64,000 nt of DNA from Janthinobacterium sp. (GCF_009923995.1 NZ_RFSK01000015.1:1-64000); one strand, 5' to 3'; shown: positions 1 to 8,923, numbered from the stretch's first letter. Notes: generated by a model from the letters alone, not told the origin. Numbers and translations: made by a program.

Positions 1-60
1 TTCGGTACTGCTTTCGCGCTATCGACAAAGCGTTGTGTTTGTCAGCTGCGAAGAAGGAAG

Positions 61-89
61 AGTATGAAGCATTTCGCTAAATCCGTCAA
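61..89 (-). promoter_or_regulatory. Downstream (P2) promoter of a probable rRNA operon leader
   Basis: On the minus strand TTGACG (84-89), a 17-bp spacer and CATACT (61-66) form a strong sigma-70 promoter, preceded by an A-rich tract (95-101) in the position of an UP element. The remaining 60 bases to the left edge have no coding features and read like the start of a betaproteobacterial rRNA leader. The direction is away from oriC, so it is co-directional with replication. Confidence 0.6.
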
Positions 90-149
90 CCTTCTTTTTT
101 ACTACGTCCCTTTTGTGCCGCAAACTAGTGCGTCTCATTGGGGAGGCGA

Positions 150-178
150 ACTATAGCCAAGTCCTGGCCAGGAAGCAA
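150..178 (-). promoter_or_regulatory. Upstream (P1) promoter of a probable rRNA operon leader
   Basis: Read on the minus strand there is a -35 TTGCTT (173-178), a 17-bp spacer and a -10 TATAGT (150-155), followed by a GC-rich discriminator (TCGCC). Transcription would run leftwards out of the window. A GC-rich discriminator, tandem promoters and the absence of an ORF downstream are typical of stable-RNA promoters. That the target is an rRNA operon is inferred; the genes themselves lie beyond the edge. Confidence 0.6.
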
Positions 179-242
179 GCTTTATCCAGAGAAATCTTCG
201 CGTGCAGCGTAAAATGGCTGTTTTTCCTCGATCCCTGCCGTC

Positions 243-1763
243 ATGACCATCCTGCTCTCCACCCTGAACGCCCGCTATACCCACGCTTCGCTGGGCTTGC
301 GCTACCTGCTGGCCAACATGGGGCCGCTGCAGGCACAGACACGGCTGCAGGAATTCGTCATCGGCACCAAGACCACGGAGCTGGTCGAACGCATCCTGAT
401 CAACAAGCCGCGCATCATCGGTTTCGGCGTGTATATATGGAACGTCGAGGAAACAACGAAACTGGTGGCCATGCTCAAGCGCGTGGCGCCTGAGGTCGTC
501 ATCGTGCTGGGCGGGCCGGAAGTGTCGCATGAGGCGGGCGAGCAGGAGATCGTCAAGCTGGCCGATTACCTGATCACGGGCTGGGGCGACGTCACCTTCC
601 CCAAGCTGTGCGGCGAGATCCTCCATGGCCCCAAGCCGCTGATGAAGATCCACGCAGGCGTGCAGGCGCCGCTGGCGGAACTGCAGCTGCCCTACTCTTT
701 ATATACGGACGACGATATCCGCCACCGCACGATCTACGTGGAAGCGTCGCGTGGCTGCCCGTTCAAGTGCGAATTCTGCCTGTCCGCGCTGGACAAGACG
801 GCATGGCCCTTTGCCCTGGAAAATTTCCTGGCAGAAATGGAATCCTTGCATGCGCGCGGCGCCCGCCTGTTCAAGTTCGTCGACCGCACCTTCAATCTGA
901 ACATCAAGACCAGCCTGAAGATCATGCAGTTCTTCCTGGACATGATCGAGGCCAATCCCAACGATCCCATCTACGCCCACTTCGAACTGGTACCCGACCA
1001 TCTGCCGGACGCCTTGAAAGAAGGCATCAGCAAGTTCCCGCCCGGCGCGCTGCAGTTCGAGATCGGCATCCAGAGTTTCAATCCGGACGTACAATCGCTG
1101 GTCAGCCGCAAGCAGGACAATCAAAAGGCAGCAGATAACATCCGCTGGCTGTGCGAGGAATCGAACGCCCACTTGCACGTGGACTTGATCGCCGGCTTGC
1201 CGGGCGAGGATGAAGCGAGCTTTGCTGCCGGCTTCAACAAGCTGGTGGCCCTGAAACCGCATGAAATCCAGTTCGGCATATTAAAACGGCTGCGCGGCAC
1301 GCCCATCATCCGCCACACGGAGAATTTCGGCATGGTGTTCGACCCGCACCCGCCCTACACCATCCTGGCCAATAAGCAGCTCGATTTCATGAGCATGCAG
1401 CGCCTCGTGCGCTTCGCCCGCTACTGGGATCTGGTGGCCAATTCGGGCCGCTTCGCCAATACGGTGCAATGGATGCTGGGCGATGCGCCATTTGAAAATT
1501 TCATGGACTTTTCGAACTGGCTGTACGCGCACACGGACGCCACGCACCGCATCGCCATGGAGCGCCTGGCCAAGCTGGTGGCGCAATGGCTGCAGACGCG
1601 CGGCATGAGCGCGGCGGAAGCCAACGCCCTCGTCGCCAGCGACTATGCGGGCGGCGCGCAAGCGGCCGCGCACGCCAAGCCGGCCGAAACGGACGCGGGC
1701 ATCACCAAGGCACGCCCGGACATCGCCCTGCCGCAGCGGCAGGCGCGCCACCTGGCATCCTGA
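243..1763 (+). CDS. B12-binding-domain radical SAM protein
   Basis: This 506-residue protein has the BchE-like layout of a cobalamin-binding-type N-terminal domain (about 1-130, Rossmann-like with a GGPEVS segment) followed by a radical SAM domain. The CxxxCxxC cluster motif is at C172, C176 and C179 (in RGCPFKCEFC) and should bind a [4Fe-4S] cluster that cleaves S-adenosylmethionine. A further segment, IGIQSFNPDV, is typical of this superfamily. The substrate cannot be read from the sequence; the family includes methyltransferases and cyclases of unknown specificity. The C-terminal 40 residues are Ala-rich and probably disordered. ATG at 243 is the first start compatible with the conserved N-terminus. 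It stands alone, 57 bp ahead of the lipid-transport operon. Confidence 0.85.
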   Translation: MTILLSTLNARYTHASLGLRYLLANMGPLQAQTRLQEFVIGTKTTELVERILINKPRIIGFGVYIWNVEETTKLVAMLKRVAPEVVIVLGGPEVSHEAGEQEIVKLADYLITGWGDVTFPKLCGEILHGPKPLMKIHAGVQAPLAELQLPYSLYTDDDIRHRTIYVEASRGCPFKCEFCLSALDKTAWPFALENFLAEMESLHARGARLFKFVDRTFNLNIKTSLKIMQFFLDMIEANPNDPIYAHFELVPDHLPDALKEGISKFPPGALQFEIGIQSFNPDVQSLVSRKQDNQKAADNIRWLCEESNAHLHVDLIAGLPGEDEASFAAGFNKLVALKPHEIQFGILKRLRGTPIIRHTENFGMVFDPHPPYTILANKQLDFMSMQRLVRFARYWDLVANSGRFANTVQWMLGDAPFENFMDFSNWLYAHTDATHRIAMERLAKLVAQWLQTRGMSAAEANALVASDYAGGAQAAAHAKPAETDAGITKARPDIALPQRQARHLAS

Positions 1764-1820
1764 CAGGCCGGCGATCGAACAGCGGTGGCGGTCTGCGCCA
1801 TTCTCCCTTAAACTGGCACG

Positions 1821-2954
1821 ATGCCGACTGTACAATCGCCGAAACTGACCCTCTCCCAGACCAGCTCCCAACAGGGAGCCGTCGTCACTGCCAGCGGCAC
1901 CTGGCAGGTGCACGCGCTGGCGCATGACAACGCCATCAAGGCCATCGACGCCCAGCTCAAGCCCCTGCAGGGCGACGCCAACACCCACTGGGACCTGTCG
2001 CAGATCGACAGCATGGACCATATCGGCGCCCAGCTGTTCTGGAATGCCTGGGGCAAGCGGCGCCCCGCGCAGCTGACCCTGGCGCCGTCGCTGGAAGAGT
2101 TTTTCCGGCGCATCGAAGAGACGGGTCCGCTGGAAACGCCGCCCTCGCGCGCCAACCGCCTCACGCCCGTGATGAAGCTGGGCATGGCCATCCTGCTGTT
2201 TTTCGAACACTTGAAGGGCTTTATCGCCCTCGTGGGCCAGGTGACGCAGGATATCGGCCGCTTCGCGCGCCACCCCATGCGCGGGCCGTGGCGTGAAATT
2301 TCCGCCAACATCTTCCATGCGGGCTTCCAGGCGCTGGGCATCACGGCCCTCGTCGGCTTTCTGATCGGCGTCGTGCTGTCCTATCTGTCCGCGCAGCAGC
2401 TGCGCGCCTTTGGCGGCGACATTTATCTGGTCAACCTGCTGGGCATGAGCATCATCCGCGAACTGGGGCCGCTCCTGGCCGCCATCCTCGTGGCGGGCCG
2501 CTCCGGCTCGTCCATCACGGCGCAGCTGGGCGTCATGCGCGTCACGGAAGAGCTCGACGCCATGCTGGTGATGGGCATTTCGCACGGCTTTCGCCTGATC
2601 ATGCCGAAAGTGCTGGCCCTGGCCATTTCCATGCCCCTGCTCGTCATCTGGACGGATACGGCCGCCTTGATCGGCGGCATGGTAGCGGCCAAGGTGGAAC
2701 TGAATCTGTCGGCGCGTTACTTCATCCAGAAGCTGCCCGACGCCGTGCCGCTGGCCAACTACATGATCGGCCTGGGCAAGGGCGCCATCTTCGGCATGCT
2801 GATCGCCCTCGTCTCCTGCCACTTCGGCCTGCGCATCAAGGCCAATACGGAAAGCCTGGGGCGCGGCACCACCACCGCCGTCGTCACGGCCATCACCGTG
2901 GTGATCCTGGCCGACGCCGTGTTCGCCATCGTCTTCAATGGAGTGGGCTACTGA
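1821..2954 (+). CDS. MlaE-family ABC permease with fused N-terminal STAS domain
   Basis: Permease of an MCE-type phospholipid transport system in the inner membrane. Residues about 1-100 form a soluble STAS-like domain (WDLSQIDSMDHIGAQLFW region), the role played by the separate MlaB subunit in E. coli. Residues about 125-377 are the MlaE domain with five or so membrane segments and the conserved block NLLGMSIIRELGPLLAAILV. Its stop codon overlaps the start of the ATPase gene (ATGG/TGATGG junction at 2952-2956), so the genes are translationally coupled. At 377 residues it is about 115 longer than stand-alone MlaE, which the STAS fusion accounts for. Confidence 0.88.
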   Translation: MPTVQSPKLTLSQTSSQQGAVVTASGTWQVHALAHDNAIKAIDAQLKPLQGDANTHWDLSQIDSMDHIGAQLFWNAWGKRRPAQLTLAPSLEEFFRRIEETGPLETPPSRANRLTPVMKLGMAILLFFEHLKGFIALVGQVTQDIGRFARHPMRGPWREISANIFHAGFQALGITALVGFLIGVVLSYLSAQQLRAFGGDIYLVNLLGMSIIRELGPLLAAILVAGRSGSSITAQLGVMRVTEELDAMLVMGISHGFRLIMPKVLALAISMPLLVIWTDTAALIGGMVAAKVELNLSARYFIQKLPDAVPLANYMIGLGKGAIFGMLIALVSCHFGLRIKANTESLGRGTTTAVVTAITVVILADAVFAIVFNGVGY

Positions 2955-3853
2955 TGGCGGACGACACCAATATCGCTTGCGGCACGGGCAAGGAAGGCCA
3001 GTTCAACCTGCATGGCAGCGCGTCCGTGGTGGAAATCACCAACCTGTGGACCAAGTTCGGCCGCACCGTCGTGCACCAGGACTTGAACCTGGAAATCGAG
3101 CGGGGCGAGATTCTCTCCATCGTGGGCGGCTCCGGCACGGGCAAGACCGTGCTGCTGCGCCAGATGCTGGGCCTGGAACACCCGGCCCGCGGCTGCGTCA
3201 AAGTCTTTGGCGAGGATATCAACCAGGCCAGTTCCGACCAGCTGCAGCAATTGCGCAACCACTGGGGCATGCTGTTCCAGCAAGGCGCCCTGTATTCGGC
3301 GCTGACCGTGTTCGACAACGTGGCCCAGCCCATGCGCGAATTGCGCGTGCTGCCCGAGGCGCTGATACGCGACGCGGTACTATTAAAGATGAACATGGTG
3401 GGACTGGGGCCGGAACATGCGCTGAAAATGCCGTCGGACCTGTCGGGCGGCATGATCAAGCGCGTGGCCCTGGCGCGCGCCCTGGCGCTGGAACCGAAGC
3501 TGCTGTTCCTCGACGAACCGACGGCGGGCCTGGACCCGGACTTGTCGGAAAGTTTCGTCTCCCTGATCCAGTCGCTGCACCGCGAGCTGGGCTTGACGGT
3601 GGTGATGGTCACGCATGACCTCGACACCCTGTTTGCCCTGTCCACGCGCATCGCCGTGCTGGCGGCAAAACACGTGATCGCCATCGGCCCCACGCGCGAG
3701 GTAATCGAAGTCGACCACCCGTTCATCAAGCAATTTTTCCTCGGCGACCGCGGCAAGCGCGCGCTGGCCGTCCTCGATGAAAAACAGGCGGCAGACGGCA
3801 AGGCGGCGCAGCCAGGCGACGACGCCGGCACAGACAAGAAAGCGGAGAAGTAA
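2954..3853 (+). CDS. MlaF-family ABC transporter ATP-binding protein
   Basis: This 299-residue ATPase should energise the preceding permease. Visible motifs are Walker A GGSGTGKTVL (about residues 56-65), the signature LSGGMIKRVALARAL, Walker B LLFLDEPTAGLDPD and the switch histidine in VTHDLDTL. The LSGGMIKRVALAR form is diagnostic of the MlaF/Ttg2A group. An N-terminal extension of about 20 residues and a charged Ala/Lys-rich tail frame the domain. It overlaps its neighbours on both sides: the start lies at the permease stop, and its stop at 3851-3853 overlaps the MCE gene start. Confidence 0.92.
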   Translation: MADDTNIACGTGKEGQFNLHGSASVVEITNLWTKFGRTVVHQDLNLEIERGEILSIVGGSGTGKTVLLRQMLGLEHPARGCVKVFGEDINQASSDQLQQLRNHWGMLFQQGALYSALTVFDNVAQPMRELRVLPEALIRDAVLLKMNMVGLGPEHALKMPSDLSGGMIKRVALARALALEPKLLFLDEPTAGLDPDLSESFVSLIQSLHRELGLTVVMVTHDLDTLFALSTRIAVLAAKHVIAIGPTREVIEVDHPFIKQFFLGDRGKRALAVLDEKQAADGKAAQPGDDAGTDKKAEK

Positions 3854-4812
3854 TGGAAAACAGATCACACGCCCTGATGACGGGATTTTTTACACTCACT
3901 TTGCTGGTGGCCGCCATTCTGTTCGGCGTCTGGTTCAACCGCGACCGCGTGGAAAGAGTCCCGTACCTGCTCGCCACCACCCTGTCCGTGCCGGGCCTCA
4001 ATCCGCAGGCGACCGTGCGCTACCGTGGCCTGGAAGTGGGCAAGGTCGACGCCATCGATTTCGACACGCAAAAGGCGGGACAGATCCTCGTGCACATCAG
4101 CGTGGCGCCCGATACCCCCGTCACCAACACCACCTTTGCCACCCTGGGCTACCAGGGCGTGACGGGCATCGCCTACATCCAGCTCGACGACGAGCATGTG
4201 GGCTCGAAGCTGCTGGGCACCAGCAAGGACAAGCCTTCGCTGATTCCCCTGCGCGCGGGCTTGCTGGACCAGCTGGAAAAGCGCGGCAAGCGCATCCTCG
4301 ACCAGGCCGAGCAGATCACCAACAAGGTGAATAACCTGCTGAGCCCGGAAAACCAGGCGGCCATGCTGGGCGCCTTCAATGAAGTGGGCAAGGCGGCCAA
4401 GGCCTTCGGCGCCATTCCGCAGCAGCTGGAGCCGACCCTGACGCAATTGCCGCAACTGACGGAACAGACGCGGCAAACCTTGACGGCCGTCAGCACGGCC
4501 AGCAAGAACGTGTCGGACCTGACGGCCACGTGGAAAAAACTGGGCAACGACATCCAGGCGCCCGGCGGCGTGCTCGACAAGGTCAATGGCACCGTCGACA
4601 AGGTCGGCAGCTCGGTGGAAACGGTGGCCAATGGCGTGTCGCTGGAAGTCTTGCCGCAAGTCATAGAACTGAGCGGCGAGGCGCGTTCCTCGATGCGCGC
4701 CCTGAAAACCACCATGAGCACGCTCAATGAACAGCCGCAGAGCATCCTGTTCGGCGCCCCAGACATTCCGCCCGGCCCGGGCGAGCCCGGTTTTTCGGCG
4801 CCGGGCAAATAA
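3853..4812 (+). CDS. MlaD-family MCE-domain lipid transport protein
   Basis: This 319-residue protein is anchored by one N-terminal membrane helix (about residues 8-27) and exposed to the periplasm. An MCE domain follows (about 38-120, with the typical block VRYRGLEVGKV near residue 57), then a long helical, coiled-coil-like region rich in Gln/Thr/Lys (about 140-280) and a Pro/Gly-rich end. MCE proteins form hexameric rings that carry lipids between membranes. The helical extension makes it longer than E. coli MlaD (183 residues) and closer to single-MCE proteins of Pqi/Let-type or Mce systems that bridge the periplasm. It is part of the overlapping operon 1821-6617. Confidence 0.88.
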   Translation: MENRSHALMTGFFTLTLLVAAILFGVWFNRDRVERVPYLLATTLSVPGLNPQATVRYRGLEVGKVDAIDFDTQKAGQILVHISVAPDTPVTNTTFATLGYQGVTGIAYIQLDDEHVGSKLLGTSKDKPSLIPLRAGLLDQLEKRGKRILDQAEQITNKVNNLLSPENQAAMLGAFNEVGKAAKAFGAIPQQLEPTLTQLPQLTEQTRQTLTAVSTASKNVSDLTATWKKLGNDIQAPGGVLDKVNGTVDKVGSSVETVANGVSLEVLPQVIELSGEARSSMRALKTTMSTLNEQPQSILFGAPDIPPGPGEPGFSAPGK

Positions 4813-4824
4813 GGAGAACGCACC

Positions 4825-5439
4825 ATGCAACTTCCACGCAACGTCACCCTGCTGGCCCTGGCCGGCGCTTTCCTGCTGGGCGGCTGCGCCAGCCGCGGTC
4901 CCCTGCCCACGTTTTACGATTTCGGCCCCGTGACGCCGCAGGCTGCCGCACAGCCGGCCGCGCCTGCCGTGCCCATGCTGGTCATCGCCGAGGCCAACGG
5001 CCCTTCCTGGCTGGATAGCCAGCGCATGTATTACCGGCTGCTGTACGCCGATGCGCAGCAGTCGCGGCCCTATGCCTACAACCGCTGGAACACGCCGCCG
5101 CTGCAACTGTTGAGCCAGCGCCTGAAAACGCGCGCGGCGCAAAGCGGCGTGAAAGTGCTGTCGACCACGGACGCGGCCGCCGGCATTCCCCTGCTGCGCA
5201 TCGACGTCGATGATTTTTCGCAAAACTTCGATACGCAGACGCAAAGCAGCGGCCACGTCTCGCTGCGCGCCTCGCTGTTCCGCGGCCACCGCCTGATCGA
5301 CCAGAAAACCTTCAGCCGCAGCGGACCGGCCGGCAGCGCCGACGCGCAAGGGGGCGCACAGGCGCTGGCCGCCGCCTCGGACGCCATCGCCGCCGACCTG
5401 CTCACCTGGCTGGGCACGCTGACCATCCCGAAAGAATGA
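4825..5439 (+). CDS. PqiC-like ABC-transport auxiliary lipoprotein
   Basis: This 204-residue protein has a type II signal peptide with lipobox LLGGC (Cys at about residue 18), so it should be a lipoprotein, probably in the outer membrane. The rest resembles the ABC-type transport auxiliary family (DUF330, PqiC), recognised by FYDFGP after the lipobox and the VLVIAE-like strand followed by RMYYRL and YAYNRW. PqiC-type lipoproteins dock the MCE tunnel at the outer membrane. Its presence in place of a MlaC-type shuttle suggests a bridging rather than shuttle mechanism. A ribosome-binding site (AAGGAG, 4811-4816) precedes the ATG, and its stop overlaps the next gene by 4 bp. Confidence 0.85.
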   Translation: MQLPRNVTLLALAGAFLLGGCASRGPLPTFYDFGPVTPQAAAQPAAPAVPMLVIAEANGPSWLDSQRMYYRLLYADAQQSRPYAYNRWNTPPLQLLSQRLKTRAAQSGVKVLSTTDAAAGIPLLRIDVDDFSQNFDTQTQSSGHVSLRASLFRGHRLIDQKTFSRSGPAGSADAQGGAQALAAASDAIAADLLTWLGTLTIPKE

Positions 5440-6617
5440 CGGCACCAGCTTCCCCCGCCAGTCCGGCGCCGCCGCCCGCACGCTCGTCGCCCGTCTCGCG
5501 CGCGACCCTGCTCGCCTACGTCTTCCTGATCGTGTACGCCAGCTGGTTTCCGTTCACGGGCTGGCACAGCAATGGCCTGTCGCCGCTGACCTTCCTGGAA
5601 AACACGCGCATGCCCCGCTACTGGACGGGCTTTGACGTGGGCGTCAACGTCGTCGGCTACATCCCGCTGGGCGCGCTGATCGTGTATTCGCTGTTTCCCA
5701 GGGTCACAGGTTTCCTGGCCATCGTCATCGCCACCCTGTGCGGCGTGTTCATTTCCGGCAGCATGGAAGCCGTGCAAACCTATCTGCCCAGCCGCGTTTC
5801 CTCGAATCTCGACTTCTATACGAATTCGGCCGGCTGCTGCATCGGTTCCATCATCGGCGCCTTGACGGCGCGCAAGCTGCTCGACCACAGCCACTTGCTG
5901 CGCCTGCGCCAGCGCTGGTTTGCCCAGCATGCGAGCCAGGGCCTGGTGCTGGTGGCCCTGTGGCCACTGGCACAGATCTATCCGCAAGGCTATCTGTTCG
6001 GCCTGGGCCAGCTGCTGCCCATCCTGTCGGACTGGCTGTCCAGCCTGATGGGCATGGAAATCGACCTGGCATCCTACCTGCGCCCCGACACGATATTGAC
6101 AGTCGAGCAATATTGGCTATCAGAAACCATCATCACGGCCTGCGGCATGACGGGTGCCGTGCTCACCTTGCTGTGCCTGCTGCGCCGCGCCGCGCCGCGC
6201 GCCATTTTGATGCTGACGCTGATCGCCGCCGCCCTGATCGTGCGCTCCATGGCCAGCGCGCTGCTGTTTTCCCCGCAAAACGCCTTCGTCTGGATCACCC
6301 CGGGCGCCCAGGGCGGCTTCCTGATCGGCCTGATCATGCTGGGCGGCCTGGCGTTCGCGCCCCACGTGGCGCAGCGCCGCATCGCGGCCGCCACCTTGCT
6401 GCTGAGCCTGGTGATGGTGAATACGACGCCGATCAACCCGTATTTCATGTCAACCTTGCAAGGCTGGGTACAGGGCAAGTTCCTGAACTTTAATGGCGCG
6501 GCGCAATTCCTGGCCCTGCTGTGGCCTTTCATGGCCCTGTGGTTCCTGTGCCTGCCCTCGCACCGCCTGAACCGGCAGGACGACGTGCAGCGCCAGCGTC
6601 GCGAAGACCACCCATAA
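5436..6617 (+). CDS. VanZ-like family integral membrane protein
   Basis: This 393-residue polytopic protein has about ten hydrophobic segments. The N-terminal half carries the VanZ-like pattern: a first helix with YASWFPFTGW, then a PLG turn in GYIPLGALIV and the SGSMEAVQTYLPSRVSSNLDFYTN-like block (split here between residues about 108 and 132) seen in VanZ domains. Biochemical function is unknown for the family; VanZ itself gives low-level teicoplanin resistance. The 4-bp overlap with the lipoprotein gene makes it the last gene of the lipid-transport operon, so a role in envelope lipid handling is a reasonable inference only. Confidence 0.75.
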   Translation: MTAPASPASPAPPPARSSPVSRATLLAYVFLIVYASWFPFTGWHSNGLSPLTFLENTRMPRYWTGFDVGVNVVGYIPLGALIVYSLFPRVTGFLAIVIATLCGVFISGSMEAVQTYLPSRVSSNLDFYTNSAGCCIGSIIGALTARKLLDHSHLLRLRQRWFAQHASQGLVLVALWPLAQIYPQGYLFGLGQLLPILSDWLSSLMGMEIDLASYLRPDTILTVEQYWLSETIITACGMTGAVLTLLCLLRRAAPRAILMLTLIAAALIVRSMASALLFSPQNAFVWITPGAQGGFLIGLIMLGGLAFAPHVAQRRIAAATLLLSLVMVNTTPINPYFMSTLQGWVQGKFLNFNGAAQFLALLWPFMALWFLCLPSHRLNRQDDVQRQRREDHP

Positions 6618-6657
6618 GCGCTATCATGGCGCATTGATGAATCAGCAGGAGCATAGT

Positions 6658-6975
6658 ATGAGCGACGCACCGTATTTTGAACGCCACGTTTTTTTCTGCA
6701 TGAACAAACGTGAAGACGGCCGCAACAGCTGCGGCGACCATGGCGCGGAAGCAGCGCAAAAGCATTGCAAGCGCCGCATCAAGGAGCTGGACATGAATGG
6801 CGCGGGCAAGATCCGCATCAACCAGGCCGGCTGCATGGACCGCTGCGAGGAAGGCCCGCTGCTGGTGATCTACCCGGAAGCGACCTGGTACACCTACGTC
6901 GACACCAGCGATATCGATGAAATCATCGATACGCACCTGGTGGGCGGCAAGATCGTCGAACGCCTGAAGATTTAA
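6658..6975 (+). CDS. Thioredoxin-like (2Fe-2S) ferredoxin
   Basis: This 105-residue cytosolic protein fits the thioredoxin-fold ferredoxin family. Four cysteines sit in the expected layout: C-x10-C near the N-terminus (FFCMNKREDGRNSC) and C-x3-C later (AGCMDRC), which should bind one [2Fe-2S] cluster. I chose the ATG at 6658 because AGGAG (6647-6651) is correctly spaced before it; an upstream in-frame ATG at 6634 lacks such a site. The electron partner is unknown. It lies 26 bp before an alpha/beta hydrolase gene and the two are probably co-transcribed. Confidence 0.85.
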   Translation: MSDAPYFERHVFFCMNKREDGRNSCGDHGAEAAQKHCKRRIKELDMNGAGKIRINQAGCMDRCEEGPLLVIYPEATWYTYVDTSDIDEIIDTHLVGGKIVERLKI

Positions 6976-7001
6976 TGCCAATTTAAGAGAATGCCACCAG
7001 T

Positions 7002-7664
7002 ATGAGCATCATGAACAGAAACTCGGAAAAATTTACCCTCGCCGGCCATGCGGGCAGCATGGAAGGCTTGCTCGATTTCCCGGCAGACACCCCGCGCGGC
7101 ATCGCCCTCGTTGCCCATCCGCACCCGCTGTACGGCGGCACGATGGACAACAAGGTCACGCAAACCCTGGCGCGCGCCTTTGTCGCCCTCGGCTACGTGG
7201 TGGCGCGCATCAACTTCCGCGGCGTCGGCGCCTCGGAAGGCGTGCATGACCATGGCGTGGGCGAAACGGACGACATGCAATTGCTGTACGAACACATGCG
7301 CGGCCTGTACCCGGGCTTGCCCGTGGCCCTGTCCGGCTTCTCCTTCGGCACCTTCGTGCAATCGAAGCTGCAGGAACGCCTGGCCGCCGCCGGCACGCCC
7401 GTCGAGCGCCTGGCGCTGATCGGCAGCGCGGCCGGCAAGTGGGCCATGGCCGACATCCCGGCCGACACGATCTTGATCCACGGCGAACTGGACGACACGA
7501 TTCCCCTGTCCGCCGTCTTCGACTGGGCCCGTCCGCAGGACATCCCCGTGATCGTGATCCCCGGCGCCGACCACTTTTTCCACCGCAAGCTCAATCACAT
7601 CAAGAACCTCGTGATTGCCTTGTGGCATGGTGACAAACCCGCAATATCAGCAGATGATCATTGA
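7002..7664 (+). CDS. Alpha/beta hydrolase
   Basis: This 220-residue cytosolic hydrolase has no signal peptide. The nucleophile elbow is GFSFG (Ser near residue 115), the acid is probably the Asp in GELDDTIP (near 165) and the base the His in GADHFFH (near 192). Early motifs HPHPLYGGTMDN and FRGVGASEG match the YpfH/dienelactone-hydrolase-like group that includes cytosolic esterases; the substrate is unknown. A second in-frame ATG at 7011 is possible. It follows the ferredoxin gene closely. Confidence 0.82.
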   Translation: MSIMNRNSEKFTLAGHAGSMEGLLDFPADTPRGIALVAHPHPLYGGTMDNKVTQTLARAFVALGYVVARINFRGVGASEGVHDHGVGETDDMQLLYEHMRGLYPGLPVALSGFSFGTFVQSKLQERLAAAGTPVERLALIGSAAGKWAMADIPADTILIHGELDDTIPLSAVFDWARPQDIPVIVIPGADHFFHRKLNHIKNLVIALWHGDKPAISADDH

Positions 7665-7669
7665 AGTGT

Positions 7670-7698
7670 GGGCTTACTACCGCCTGCACGGCTATAAT
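7670..7698 (+). promoter_or_regulatory. Possible promoter for the carboxypeptidase gene
   Basis: A perfect -10 hexamer TATAAT is present at 7693-7698, about 80 bp before the start of the D-alanyl-D-alanine carboxypeptidase. The matching -35 region (around 7670-7675) is poor, so this is a tentative call. Confidence 0.35.
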
Positions 7699-7777
7699 TG
7701 ATCCGTTTTTTCCACGCGGCCATGTCAGTAGCAACAACATGGCCCTCAGCCTTCATCTTTTTCGCAGACCAGCCTCC

Positions 7778-8923
7778 ATGAAAAAACTTTTAGCGGCACT
7801 GGCCTCCAGTGTATTTTTCCTATCCGCCGCCTTCGCGCAAACCGTTCCCGCGCCGACCATCGCCGCCAAGTCCTGGCTGCTGCTCGACGCCACCAGTGGC
7901 CAGATCATTGCTTCGCAAGATCCGGACGCCCGCATCGAGCCGGCATCGCTGACCAAGATCATGACGGCCTACCTGACGTTTGCCGCCATCCGCGAAAAGA
8001 AACTGGCGCTGGACCAGAAAGTGAACGTGTCCGTGCGCGCATGGAAAGTCGATTCGAGCAGCTCGAAGATGTTCATCGACCCGGCCACGCCCGTGTCGAT
8101 CGACGACTTGCTGCACGGCCTGATGATTCAGTCGGGTAACGATGCCGCCGTGGCGCTGGCCGAAGCCGTTGCCGGCGACGAAGGCACGTTCGTCGTGCTG
8201 ATGAACCGCGAAGCCCAGCGCATGGGCTTGAAAAACACCCGTTTTGCCAATCCGCATGGCTTGCCTAGCCCGGAAAACTATTCCACGGCGCAAGACCTGT
8301 CCGTGCTGGCCCAGCGCGTGATCGCCGACTACCCGGAATTCTACAAGATCGATTCCATCAAGAGTTTCACTTACAACAAGATTACCCAGCCTAACCGCAA
8401 CCGCCTGCTGTGGCTGGACCCCACCGTGGATGGCATGAAGACGGGCCACACGGAAGCGGCCGGCTATTGCATGATCGCCTCGGCACGCCGTCCGGGCGGC
8501 ACGGGTGAGCGCCGCCTGATCTCCGTGGTGCTGGGCACCACGTCCGACCAGTCGCGCACGCAGGAAAGCCAGAAGCTGCTGAACTGGGGCTTCCAGAACT
8601 TCGATACGGTCAAGCTGTACTCGAAGGGCCAGGCCGTGGCCACGCCGGAAGTGTGGAAAGGCTCGAAAGGCACCGTGAAAATCGGTTTCGCCCGCGACGT
8701 GCTCGTCACCGTCCCGAAAGGCACGGCGGCGAAGATGAAGCCGGTGCTGGAACGCAAGGACCCGCTGGTCGCGCCACTGGCTGAGAACGCCCCGGTCGGC
8801 AAGCTGAAAATGATGGTGGACGACAAGGTCCTGCTGGAACTGCCCGTCGTGGCCCTGGAGCCGATCAACCAGGCAACCATCTTTGGCCGCGCCTGGGATT
8901 CGATGCGTCTGTGGATGAAATAA
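7778..8923 (+). CDS. D-alanyl-D-alanine carboxypeptidase (PBP5/6, DacA/DacC type)
   Basis: This 381-residue periplasmic enzyme removes the terminal D-Ala from peptidoglycan pentapeptides. All three serine-transferase motifs are present: SLTK (S57-K60), SGN in IQSGNDAAV and KTG in DGMKTGHTEAAG. The C-terminal PBP5 domain (about 285-365) ends in an amphipathic segment for membrane attachment (FGRAWDSMRLWMK). I chose ATG 7778 because it gives a clean signal peptide (MKKLLAALASSVFFL, cleavage after FAQ or nearby); the frame is open upstream to 7661 but that extension is not signal-like. A strong terminator follows. Confidence 0.93.
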   Translation: MKKLLAALASSVFFLSAAFAQTVPAPTIAAKSWLLLDATSGQIIASQDPDARIEPASLTKIMTAYLTFAAIREKKLALDQKVNVSVRAWKVDSSSSKMFIDPATPVSIDDLLHGLMIQSGNDAAVALAEAVAGDEGTFVVLMNREAQRMGLKNTRFANPHGLPSPENYSTAQDLSVLAQRVIADYPEFYKIDSIKSFTYNKITQPNRNRLLWLDPTVDGMKTGHTEAAGYCMIASARRPGGTGERRLISVVLGTTSDQSRTQESQKLLNWGFQNFDTVKLYSKGQAVATPEVWKGSKGTVKIGFARDVLVTVPKGTAAKMKPVLERKDPLVAPLAENAPVGKLKMMVDDKVLLELPVVALEPINQATIFGRAWDSMRLWMK

